Source of the DNA: VAZQ01 sp963827585
GTDB taxonomy: Bacteria; Pseudomonadota; Alphaproteobacteria; Rhizobiales; Xanthobacteraceae
Assembly: GCA_963827585.1 (NCBI GenBank)
Contig: CAWHCK010000060.1
Span: 62,001 to 126,000, forward strand
Reading direction: 5' to 3'
Length of the DNA stretch: 64,000 nt
The notes under the pieces were generated by a model. The model saw nothing but the letters and a program-made list of their open reading frames with translations. It had not been told where the DNA came from and did no database searches. Shown here piece after piece: positions 54,488 through 63,002 of the stretch. Every line of letters starts with the position of its first letter. Within the stretch, counting starts at the first letter, position 1. The position numbers and the translations under genes were made by a program.

Positions 54488-55463
54488 ATGAAAATGAAAG
54501 CAATCGTCGCGGCTTGCAGCATTGGAATTGTTGCGGCGCTCGGTGCAAACTTTGCCTTCGCCCAAACCTATCCCGTTCGGACAGTGAAATTCATCGTTCC
54601 GTTTCCCGGCGGCGGCATCAACGACGTCCTGGCTCGCATCATCGGCGAGAAGCTCCAGACCAGATGGGGACAGTCGGTGGTCATCGAGAACAAGACCGGC
54701 GCCGGCGGCAATATCGGCGCCGACCTCGCCTACCAATCCGAGCCCGACGGCTACACGCTCCTGCTCAGCCCGCCGGGGCCGCTCGCGATCAATCAAAGCC
54801 TCTATAAGCAACTCTCCTACAAGCCGCAGGACTTCGTTCCCGTCACCTTGGTCGGATCGGTGCCGAACGTCGTGATCGTGCGCAAGGAATTGCCGGTCAA
54901 CTCGCTCAAGGAGCTGATCGACTACGTCAGGGAAAATCCGGGAAAGGTGACCTTCGGCAGCCAGGGCAACGGCGCCACGCCGCATCTCACCGGCATGATG
55001 TTCCAGGGAATGACCGACACGCACATGGTGCACGTGCCCTACCGCGGCGAGACTCTCGTGCTCAACGACATGATCGGCGGGCATGTCGACGTCTTCTTCG
55101 GCAATATCGCGGCCGGCGGGCCACCGTTCCGGGACGGCCGGGTGAAGATCCTGGCGCTTGCCGACACCCACCGTTCGCCGATGCTGCCGGAGATTCCGAC
55201 CACCGCCGAGGCCGGGTTGCCCGGGCTCGTCTCCACCGGCTGGTTCGCGCTCGCCGCCCCGCCGAAGACGCCGCCGGCGCTTGGCGGGCGAAATCGCCAA
55301 GGCGGCAATCGAGGTCATCAAGATGCCGGACGTGCAGGCCCGGTTTCGCGCCGCCAATGTCGAGCCGATCGGCAACAGCCCCGCCGAGATGGCCGTTTTC
55401 ATCAAGGAAGAGGCCCAGCGCTGGAGCGACGTCATCAAAAAGAACAATATCGTGGTGGATTGA
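54488..55463 (+). CDS. Bug/TctC-family binding protein (one frameshift near 55277)
   Basis: About 324 residues after repair: signal peptide ending AFAQ, then YPVRTVKFIVPFPGGGINDV, VIENKTGAGGNIGAD, DGYTLLLSPPGP, and VPYRGETLVLNDMIGGHVD. Near 55277 the frame shifts: TPPAL continues as AGEIAKAAIEVIKMPDVQAR. Removing one T of the CTTGG restores it; length is one base over a multiple of three. Third Bug protein in the region, 66 bp after the TPP enzyme, thus likely in the same operon. Confidence 0.87.
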
Positions 55464-55497
55464 GTCGCCAGTTCTGACCATCCGCGAGGGGGCACCC

Positions 55498-56301
55498 GTG
55501 CTGGCCTGGCTCACCACCATCGTCAACGATCCGCGCACCGAGCGCGTGATCATGGCGTTCATCGTCGTCAACGCCGTCATCCTCGGCCTCGAGACCAGCA
55601 AGTCGGCCATGGCCTCGTGGGGATGGCTGCTGCAGGTTCTCGATCACATCATCCTGGCGGTGTTCGTGATCGAGATCGCCGCGCGCGTCATCGTTCATCG
55701 CGTCGCGTTCTTCCGCGACCCCTGGAGCGTATTCGACTTCGTCGTCATCGGCATCGCGCTGGTGCCGGCGACGGAGACCTTCAGCGTGCTGCGCTCGCTG
55801 CGGGTCCTGCGCGTGCTGCGTCTCATCACCGGCGTGCCGACACTGCGGCGCGTGGTGGCCGGGCTGCTGGCGGCCCTGCCGGGCATGGGCGCAATCGTAT
55901 TCCTGATCGGGCTCATCTATTACGTGTTCGCGGTGATGGCGACCCAGATGTTCGGGGAGGACAATCCAAAACTGTTCGGCACGCTCGGCGACTCGCTGTT
56001 CACGCTGTTCACGGTGATGACGCTCGAAGGCTGGACCAACGACGTGGCCCGGCCGGTGATGGAGCATCACCCCTGGGCCTGGATATTCTTCGTCGTCTTC
56101 ATCGTGGTGACGACCTTCATGGTGCTCAACCTCTTCATCGGCGTCGTCGTCAACGCGATGCAGGAGGAGGCGAGCAAGCTGGAGGCGATCGAGCGCGAAA
56201 TCGTCCAGGAGGAGGCCGCGCCCATCCTGGCCGAGGTCAAGAGCTTGCGATCGGAGGTCGCCGCGCTGCGCACCGAGCTCGCGGGCGGGCCGCGGCGGTA
56301 G
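55498..56301 (+). CDS. bacterial voltage-gated sodium-channel-like ion transporter (NaChBac family)
   Basis: A 267-residue six-helix channel, the size of one BacNav subunit. The voltage sensor S4 contains LRSLRVLRVLRLITG with Arg every third residue (near residues 97-115). The pore loop carries the selectivity-filter motif TVMTLEGWTND near 173-183. S6 is VVTTFMVLNLFIGVVVNAM, followed by a short coiled coil rich in Glu and Ala, as in BacNav channels that tetramerise through a C-terminal helix. GTG start at 55498 with GAGGGGG upstream. Na+ or Ca2+ entry affects motility or pH homeostasis in relatives. Confidence 0.88.
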   Translation: MLAWLTTIVNDPRTERVIMAFIVVNAVILGLETSKSAMASWGWLLQVLDHIILAVFVIEIAARVIVHRVAFFRDPWSVFDFVVIGIALVPATETFSVLRSLRVLRVLRLITGVPTLRRVVAGLLAALPGMGAIVFLIGLIYYVFAVMATQMFGEDNPKLFGTLGDSLFTLFTVMTLEGWTNDVARPVMEHHPWAWIFFVVFIVVTTFMVLNLFIGVVVNAMQEEASKLEAIEREIVQEEAAPILAEVKSLRSEVAALRTELAGGPRR

Positions 56302-56323
56302 GACGGTGGGCCCTGCAGACCTG

Positions 56324-56398
56324 CCCTAAGGTGCTCACCGTCGCCTAAGGTGCTCACTCCGGGGCATGAGCGCCTTAGGGATTCTTGAGCACCTTAGG
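56324..56398. repeat. four copies of CCTAAGGTGCTCA, two direct and two inverted
   Basis: CCTAAGGTGCTCA occurs twice on the plus strand (56324, 56344) and twice as near-complements, TGAGCGCCTTAGG and TGAGCACCTTAGG (ending 56398). The arrangement can form alternative hairpins just after the channel gene. Confidence 0.8.
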
Positions 56399-56418
56399 AG
56401 GGGCGTTTCGGCAAGTCC

Positions 56419-56541
56419 GTAGGATGGGTGGAGCGGTAAGGGCGCTTACGCCCGTCTTCGCGGGCTACGGCGATACCCATCGCCTTGCGGCAGGCCTGTT
56501 GCTCGCGTGTGATGGGTTTCGCTGCGCGCAACCCATCCTAC
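56419..56541. repeat. palindromic repeat, GTAGGATGGG...CCCATCCTAC family, copy 2
   Basis: Outer arms GTAGGATGGGT and ACCCATCCTAC match the repeat at 45259-45349, with an inner GATACCCATC/GATGGGTTTC pair. The central part is longer and carries its own small hairpin (GGGCGCTTACGCCC). Total 123 bp. Confidence 0.85.
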
Positions 56542-56649
56542 CGAATCAGCCCATCCCTGCGGCCTCACCTCGGCGTTGACAAAGATGTGAGCGAACCTCC
56601 GCCGTATGCCGCCGTTGCCGTCGCGCGGGGCGACAGCCAGGAGGCCAGG

Positions 56650-56856
56650 ATGAAGCTGCTCATCACCACGACCGCTGCCCTTTTCTTTGCCGCGGCAGCC
56701 GCGGCCATGGCAGCCACCGCACCATCCGCGCCCCGTGCATCGGTCGAGAGCGCCGCGCCGCCGGCCCCGTCATTCAACACGCAGCTCGCGGGGCGGCGCA
56801 GCAAGTGTACGGAGAACCTCGGCTACGGCCGCACCGGCAGCTACGGCTGCGGCTAG
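56650..56856 (+). CDS. small secreted protein, 68 residues
   Basis: A signal peptide (MKLLITTTAALFFAAAAAAM) is followed by an Ala/Pro-rich linker and a cysteine-containing tail, SKCTENLGYGRTGSYGCG, that resembles short secreted proteins in Bradyrhizobium-like genomes. GGAGG lies six bases before the ATG at 56650. Two cysteines may form one disulfide. Function unknown. Confidence 0.65.
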   Translation: MKLLITTTAALFFAAAAAAMAATAPSAPRASVESAAPPAPSFNTQLAGRRSKCTENLGYGRTGSYGCG

Positions 56857-57064
56857 TATCCCGACGTAGTGATCACGAACGGTCAGCGTTGCCCGCTCTG
56901 ACGGCGCGATTATCGCCGAGAGTAACCCTAATGCTGAGGAGCCGGGCGCAGCGCGGCGTCTCGTTCGATTGTTGGACCCTCCAGTGGGGCCTGTCATGGA
57001 CATCGCAGCCGGAGACATCGATCATCACCCGCTGTCGCATCGCTGGAGCGAACGCGAACCCATC

Positions 57065-58020
57065 GTGAGGGGGGGGCGCTGGGCAAGGGGGGTTATCGAG
57101 GCGCTGAGCGAGGCGGACGTCGAGCCGATGGGTGACGGGTCGCGGATGGGCGTAAGCGCGATCATCGCGGCAATCGACGCGGTCGAGCGTCTGCGAGCGT
57201 TTGGGAGCGCTACCGAGCGCAGATCTGGCTATACGCGGACGGAGACATCTCCGCAGGGCGCAATGCCGCAGCTCCTGGATGACTGTCAGGGCAGCCGGGT
57301 TTTGAGCCGCCATGCCGCCGCTGGTAAGCTTCGCTGGCGCCGACCGCGACCAGCTACTACGACAGCGCGCCGCTGCGCGACACGCTCGAAGAGCTAGTCG
57401 ATTTCGTGATCAACGAAAGATGATGCGTTTCGTGGGCGCGGTGAACGTGCTGCCGGCACTTCGTCTATTTCGACAACCACGAAATAGATCGAACCGGAGC
57501 ACGTCATGGCGAGCGGCGCGCTGCCGCCGGCGCTGCCGATGGTGAAGATCGGCACCGACTTCTGGGAAGGAGGCATCGTCTCCATACGCCGCTGCGGCGT
57601 CTGCTCGATGAGGAGGATACGCTCAACACGCTCATCTTCCAGGTTGACCTGTTCAGCGCGCGCGGCGTGCTCCCGCGCGACATCCAGGACGTCATGGCGC
57701 GGCACAAGGACATCATGTACTCCTCGCGCACCGCGCAACGCCGACGTGTATCGCAGCATGCAGACGCTGGAAGACGCGGCGCACAAGGCGCTCGACAAGG
57801 TACCCGAGGATCGGCTGAGCGACGGAGCGCGCCGAGAGAAGAGCTCGCGAGCTGCATGAGATAACGATACTGCAACTGATCTACCAGAAAAGGGCTAAGA
57901 AGGGCACGCCAAGGACTACGAATTCAAAGGCACCTCCATGCGCGAGCATTGGCAGAGCGGCTACGAGGACACCAAGCGCACGCTCAAGCGCCAGGAGTGG
58001 CTGCAAAAAGCAGGGAGAGG
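57065..58020 (+). pseudogene. patatin-like phospholipase (DUF3734 type), heavily frameshifted
   Basis: Fragments in all three frames follow the order of a patatin-like phospholipase with C-terminal DUF3734: VIEALSEADVEP (N-terminal), VERLRAF, TSYYDSAPLRDTLEELVDF, HVMASGALPPALPMVKIGTDF, EEDTLNTLIFQVDLFSARGV, LPRDIQDVMARHKDIMYSSR, EITILQLIYQK, and HAKDYEFKGTSMREHW. The GxSxG nucleophile loop is not readable at its expected place (GSRMGVSA). The frequency of frame changes is far higher than elsewhere, so this is dead sequence or badly assembled. It is bordered by copies of the GTAGGATGGG repeat on both sides. Confidence 0.75.
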
Positions 58021-58067
58021 GCATAGAAGAGCACGAGCAAAAGCGCGAGCCATGCTTGCCGGACCAT

Positions 58068-58098
58068 GGTGGGTATCGCTTCGCTCCACCTATCCTAC
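58068..58098. repeat. half copy of the GTAGGATGGG repeat (right arm only)
   Basis: GGTATCGCTTCGCTCCACCTATCCTAC matches, with substitutions, the right arm of the repeats at 45259 and 56419. No left arm is found. It marks the downstream edge of the patatin remnant. About 160 bp from here to the next gene is without a feature. Confidence 0.6.
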
Positions 58099-58257
58099 CG
58101 CTTCCACTGCGATAGCTTGCGCCCTGGCCGCTGACACCGAACTGTCATATCCCGAAAGTATCATTTTTTGCCCAATGCGCCTGGACCGAGTGCTGGCGTA
58201 CTCCTTCCCAAAACACTGAAATGGCGCCCGCGACGACATTGCGGCATGGGAGGTGCC

Positions 58258-59866
58258 ATGAGATACGCGGCGCTGGCGGCAAGCCTGCTGGGAACCGTCG
58301 TTTTTGCAGCGCTGATACCGTTCCACGCGGTATTTTTCGCGTTGTCTGCGGTGTGCGCCGTCGCAAGCGCCATCGGCATCTGGGACCTCCTGCAGACCCG
58401 GCACAGCATCCGGCGCAATTATCCCATCCTCGCCCATATCCGCTTCTTCCTGGAGAAGATCAGGCCGGAAATACGCCAGTATTTCCTGGAGAGCGACACC
58501 GACGGCACGCCGTTCAACCGGTCGAAACGCGCGATCGCCTACCAGCGCGCGAAGGGCGCGCTCGACAAGCGGCCGTTCGGAACCCAGCAAAACATCTACG
58601 GCGATAATTTCGAGTGGATCAATCATTCAATCGTCCCCTGTCCGATCGAAGGCGCACGACTTTCGCGTCACGGTGGGCGGCGCCGACTGCCGCCAGCCCT
58701 ATGCGCTCTCGCTCTTCAACATCTCAGCCATGAGCTTTGGCGCGCTGAGCGCAAACGCCATTCGCGCCCTCAACCACGGCGCCAAGCTTGGAGGCTTTGC
58801 CCACGACACCGGTGAGGGCGGGATCAGTCGGTATCATCGCGAGTTCGGCGGCGACCTGATCTGGGAGATCGGCAGCGGCTATTTCGGCTGTCGCAATGAA
58901 GACGGCTCATTCTGCCCCGATCGCTTTGCCGCGCACGCGCAGGAACGGCAAGTCAAGATGGTGGAGATCAAGCTGTCGCAAGGCGCGAAGCCGGGCCACG
59001 GCGGCGTGTTGCCGGGCGCCAAGGTGACGGCGGAGATTGCGAATGCGCGCGGCGTGCCGATGGGCGTGGATTGCATCTCGCCGGCGCGTCATCCGGCGTT
59101 CAAGACCCCGATCGAGCTGATGCATTTCATCGCGCTGCTGCGCGACCTGTCGGGCGGCAAGCCGGTCGGCTTCAAGCTCTGCATCGGCCACGCCTGGGAG
59201 TTCATGGCGATCTGCAAGGCCATGCTCGAGACCGGAATTCGCCCGGATTTCATCGTCATCGACGGCTCGGAGGGCGGGACCGGCGCAGCGCCGCTCGAAT
59301 TCGTCGATCACGTCGGCACGCCGTTGCGAGAAGGCCTGGTGCTGGCGCACAACTGCCTCGTGGGAACCGGATTGCGGCACTCCGTCCGCCTCGGTGCCAG
59401 CGGTCGGGTGGTGACCGGCTTCGATATCGCGCGCTTGCTGGCGCTCGGAGCGGATTGGTGCAATTCGGCGCGTGGCTTCATGTTCGCGCTGGGCTGCATC
59501 CAGGCGCAATCCTGTCACACCGACCGCTGCCCCACCGGCGTCTCGACCCAGAATCCGTGGCGCCAACGCGCCCTCGTGGTCGACGACAAGACCTCGCGCG
59601 TGCGCCAGTTTCATCAAAGCACGCTCGCCGCCTTGGGCGAGCTGGTGAGCGCGGCCGGCCTGTCCCATCCCAATCAGCTTCGGCCCATCCACATTCTCAA
59701 GCGAATATCGCCGAGCGAAGTCAAGAGCTTCGCCGAAGTCTATACATTCCTGGACCATTGCGAGCTGCTGTCCGGTACCGGCCAGGCGCATCATGCGCAG
59801 CAATGGGCGCTCGCGGATGCGCACGGATTTGCGCCATTGCCGCCGGTGCGCTCGGCCGCCGCGTAG
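58258..59866 (+). CDS. FMN-binding glutamate-synthase-family protein (one frameshift near 58650)
   Basis: About 535 residues after repair: two N-terminal membrane segments (LAASLLGTVVFAALI, VFFALSAVCAVASAIGI), then a glutamate synthase central/FMN domain: FNISAMSFGALSANAIRAL, HDTGEGGISRYH, EIKLSQGAKPGHGG, VIDGSEGGTGAAPLEF, and the CHTDRCPTGVSTQ cysteines for an Fe-S cluster. It resembles the stand-alone GltB-like membrane-associated proteins whose reaction is not settled. The frame shifts between NHSIVPCPI and AHDFRVTVGGADC; length is one base over a multiple of three. GGAGG precedes the ATG at 58258. Confidence 0.85.
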
Positions 59867-60028
59867 GCCGCAGCCGACCAAACCCGCGGTCGGATCGATC
59901 ATTCATACGCGTGTCAGATTCCAATAGCACTGTGATCGCGCCGAGGGCATGCGAACTCGTACCCGTGTCACAAACGGCGGCTTCCTGTAGCGTCGCTGAG
60001 CGTCGCCAGCGCCAACTCCGAGGACTCC

Positions 60029-61663
60029 ATGACCGATATCGCCGCCCCGCTGCACAGTCCCCACCTCGCCAGTGCGAAACCGGATCTCAAGGCGCCCTCG
60101 AATCCCCTGGCGCTGATCCTGTTCTTCGGAATCCTGGCCGCCGGCGTTCTTTACACGGCCTATAGCCTCTACGTGGACGTCGAAGACTCCGGGATGAAGG
60201 CGACGACGTATTTGCCATTCCTGCTGCTGTTCGTCGCGCTCCTGATCGCGCTCGGCTTCGAGTTCGTCAACGGCTTCCACGATACCGCCAACGCGGTCGC
60301 CACCGTCATCTACACCAACTCGATGCCGGCGCAAGTCGCGGTCGTCTGGGCCGGCTGTTTCAACTTCCTCGGGGTCGCTGGCTCTCGAGCGGCGCCGTCG
60401 CTTTCGGCATCATCTCGCTGCTGCCGGTCGAGCTGATCCTGCAGGTGGGCACGGGCGCGGGCTTCGCCATGGTGTTCGCGCTGCTGATCGCGGCGATCAT
60501 CTGGAATCTCGGCACCTGGTATCTCGGCTTGCCGGCATCGAGCTCGCACACCCTGATCGGTTCGATCATCGGAGTCGGCATCGCCAACGCGCTGATGCAC
60601 GGCCAGGATGGCACCTCGGGCGTCGACTGGACCAAGGCAACCGAGATCGGCTACTCGCTGCTGCTGTCACCGCTCGTTCGGCTTCGCCGCGGCGGCGCTG
60701 CTGCTGCTGGCGCTGAAGTTCGTGGTGCGCAATCCGGCTCTCTATCAGGCGCCCAAGGGCAATCAGCCGCCGCCCTGGTGGATCCGCGGTATGCTGATCG
60801 CTCACCTGCACGGGCGTGTCGCTTCGCCCACGGCTCGAATGATGGCCAGAAGGGCATGGGCCTGATCATGCTGATCCTGATCGGCACCGTGCCCGACGGC
60901 CTATGCGCTCAACCGGGCGATGCCGGCCAGTCAAGATGGAAGACTTCCGCGACCACCTCCGCGGCAGCGGCCGAGATCGTCGAGCAGCAAGGCGGCAGGC
61001 TACAACATCATCGGCGGAACCCGCGTCCGGCGGTCTCCGTCTATGTGTCGCGAGCGCAAGATCGAGCGAGGGCACCTATCCGTCGCTGGCCGCGCCTGAT
61101 CGCAGGAGATCTCGAAGCAGATATCGGAGTACGGCTCGATCGCCGAGTTCCGGCCGAAGCGGTCGGCAACACCCGCAACGACATGTACCTCGCCTCGGAG
61201 GCGATCCGCTTCCTGCTGAAGGACAAGGAGAACGATCTGAGCAAGGACGAGGTCGCAAAGCTCGGCGCCTACAAGAAATCGCTCGACGGCGCGACCAAGT
61301 TCATTCCGCTCTGGGTCAAGGTCGCGGTCGCCATCGCGCTCGGACTGGGCACCATGATCGGCTGGAAGCGCATCGTCATCACCGTGGGCGAGAAGATCGG
61401 CAAGACGCCATATGACCTACGCGCCAGGGCGCCTGCGCCGAAGTGGTTGCCGCCGGAACGATCGCGGCCGCCGACGTGCTACGGGCTGCCGGTTTCGACC
61501 ACCCACGTATTGTCGTCGGGCGTCGCCGGCACCATGGCGGCCAACGGCTCAGGCCTGCAGATGGGCCACGGTGCGCAACCTGCTGATGGCCTGGGTCCTG
61601 ACGCTGCCCGCGGCCATCACGCTTTCGGCGTGCCTCTACGTACTCTTCGTCAATCTGCTCTGA
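60029..61663 (+). pseudogene. PiT-family inorganic phosphate transporter, multiply frameshifted
   Basis: Segments of a PiT permease occur in order over 1.6 kb: FEFVNGFHDTANAVATVIYT, SSGAVAFGIISLLPVEL, GLPASSSHTLIGSIIGVGIANAL, ALLLLALKFVVRNPALYQAP, FAHGSNDGQKGMGLIMLILIG, NDMYLASEAIRFLLKDKEND and the C-terminal GLPVSTTHVLSSGVAGTMAAN. The frame changes at least five times (near 60385, 60680, 60820, 60895 and 61565). If real, the gene is dead; if assembly error, it would be a complete Pit-type Pi/H+ symporter of about 545 residues. The span is an exact multiple of three. Confidence 0.8.
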
Positions 61664-61687
61664 GGTGTCCGAGACGATTTCGCGCCA

Positions 61688-62795
61688 TTACGTCCGGAAA
61701 TGTTTCGACAGCTTGAGGCCCTGCGCCTGGTAGTTCGAGCCGATGTGCTCGCCGTAGAGCGACCTGGGCCGCTCCAGCATTTTCTCGTAGACGAGCCGGC
61801 CTACGATCTGCCCGTGCTCGAGGATGAAGGGCACTTCGCGCGAGCGCACCTCCAGCACCGCACGTGCGCCACGTCCGCCGGCGCCGGCATAGCCGAAGCC
61901 GGGGTCGAAGAAACCGGCATAGTGCACGCGGAACTCGCCGACCAGCGGATCGAACGGCACCATCTCGGCGGCGTAGTCGGGCGGCACCTGCACGGCCTCC
62001 TTCGAGGCCAGGATGTAGAACTCGTCGGGATCGAGGATCAGGCTGCGGTCCTCGCGCGAGCGCATCGGCTCCCAGAAATCGCCGACGTCGTAGCCGGCAC
62101 GGCGCTCGACATCGATGAGCCCGGTATGGCGTTTGGCGCGGTACCCGATAAGGCCGTCCGGGCCGAGGCCGGAAAGATCGACGCTCACCGCGATGCCTTC
62201 GCTCACGTCGGCATCAGTCGTCATCGACCAGGCGCTCGCGCGCATGCAGCGCGCGCAATGTTGCGGCATCGAGCAGCGCATTGCCGTGCCGGAAGCGGAT
62301 TTGAGACAGCCGCGAGCCCTCGCGCACCAGCACCGGAAATGTGCGCGGGCTGATCTCCACGTAGAGCGGCCCGTGGTAACCCGCCTTGATGCGGTCGAAC
62401 CCGCGGGTCTCGTCGGCGATCACGCGGGTGAAGACGTCGAGCCGGCCGGTCGAGCTCTTGGGATTGGCGGCGGCCGCGACGTCGCCGGGCAAGGCCAGGC
62501 TTTCGAGCAACGGCACGATGTAGACGCAGCCGGTCTCGAGCACGGCGCCGTCGCCGAGCGCGATCTCGTGCAGCTTCAACTGGTCGATGCGCTCGCCAAC
62601 GGTGGTGCGGGGACCAGGCAGGAAGCTCGCGCGCACGCGATACGCGACTTCACCGAGCCGTAGATCGAGGCTGGAGGGCTGGATCTGGTCGGGGACGAAG
62701 TCATACGCGCGTAAGATCGCCCCATCCTGGGCGAGCGCCGCGATCATGTGGTCGGGCAGGATACCCCTTTGGTCGACGGCAAAGGCGAGCGGCAA
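61688..62795 (-). CDS. 2'-deoxycytidine 5'-triphosphate deaminase, two-domain type (one frameshift near 62214)
   Basis: About 368 residues after repair, twice the size of the E. coli enzyme, as in alphaproteobacterial DCD proteins with duplicated dUTPase-like domains. The first half contains QIQPSSLDLRLGEVAYRV and ANPKSSTGRLDVFTRVI (trimer active-site segments). The second half contains GLIDVERRAGYDVGDFW and FDPGFGYAGAGG. The frame shifts between HARERLVDD and ADVSEGIAVSVDL; length is one base over a multiple of three. A TTG start at 62795 with AAGGG upstream is used. The enzyme makes dUTP from dCTP for dTTP supply. Confidence 0.86.
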
Positions 62796-62882
62796 GGCGC
62801 AACCCTTTTGACGGTGCCCGACCCTCTACCTGATGACCGCCTTGACGGAAAGTCGTTGCTCGCGCTAGAGGTGCCTTATCCC

Positions 62883-62935
62883 GTGGTCATTTGAGCCGGC
62901 CGGCTTGCAGCCACGTAAAACAAGTCGCTAAAAGG
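62883..62935 (+). ncRNA. SAM-II riboswitch
   Basis: The sequence GTGGTCATTTGAGCCGG, CGGCTTGCAGCCACGT, then AAAACAAGTCGCTAAAAGG matches the SAM-II consensus, including the GTGG/CCAC stem and the TCGCTAAAAGG pseudoknot segment. It sits 68 bp upstream of the metZ start, the usual gene context. Binding of S-adenosylmethionine would lower metZ expression. Confidence 0.93.
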
Positions 62936-62982
62936 CCGGGGACGCGTAGGGCCCCGGCGGAGCTTTTCCGGCCGGGATTTTT
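62934..62982 (+). terminator. alternative terminator/antiterminator hairpins after the riboswitch
   Basis: Segment B (CCCCGGC, 62952-62958) can pair with A (GCCGGGG, 62935-62941), seven base pairs, or with C (GCCGGG, 62971-62976), six base pairs. The B-C hairpin is followed by ATTTTTG, a terminator-like tract. A abuts the end of the SAM-II aptamer, so ligand binding could decide which hairpin forms. Confidence 0.6.
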
Positions 62983-63002
62983 GTTGGGCAGAGGAGACCC
63001 CC

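Noticed and set aside
45465..55463. Complete tripartite tricarboxylate transporter
   Set aside because: Only binding proteins are present; no TctA (about 500 residues, 12 helices) or TctB reading exists in the region.
45259..58098. CRISPR array among the repeats
   Set aside because: Repeats are long palindromes of different families, irregularly spaced and not separated by uniform spacers; no cas gene.
3166..62795. Programmed ribosomal frameshifting in the broken genes
   Set aside because: Shifts occur at unrelated places in unrelated families, without shared slippery sites or downstream structures.
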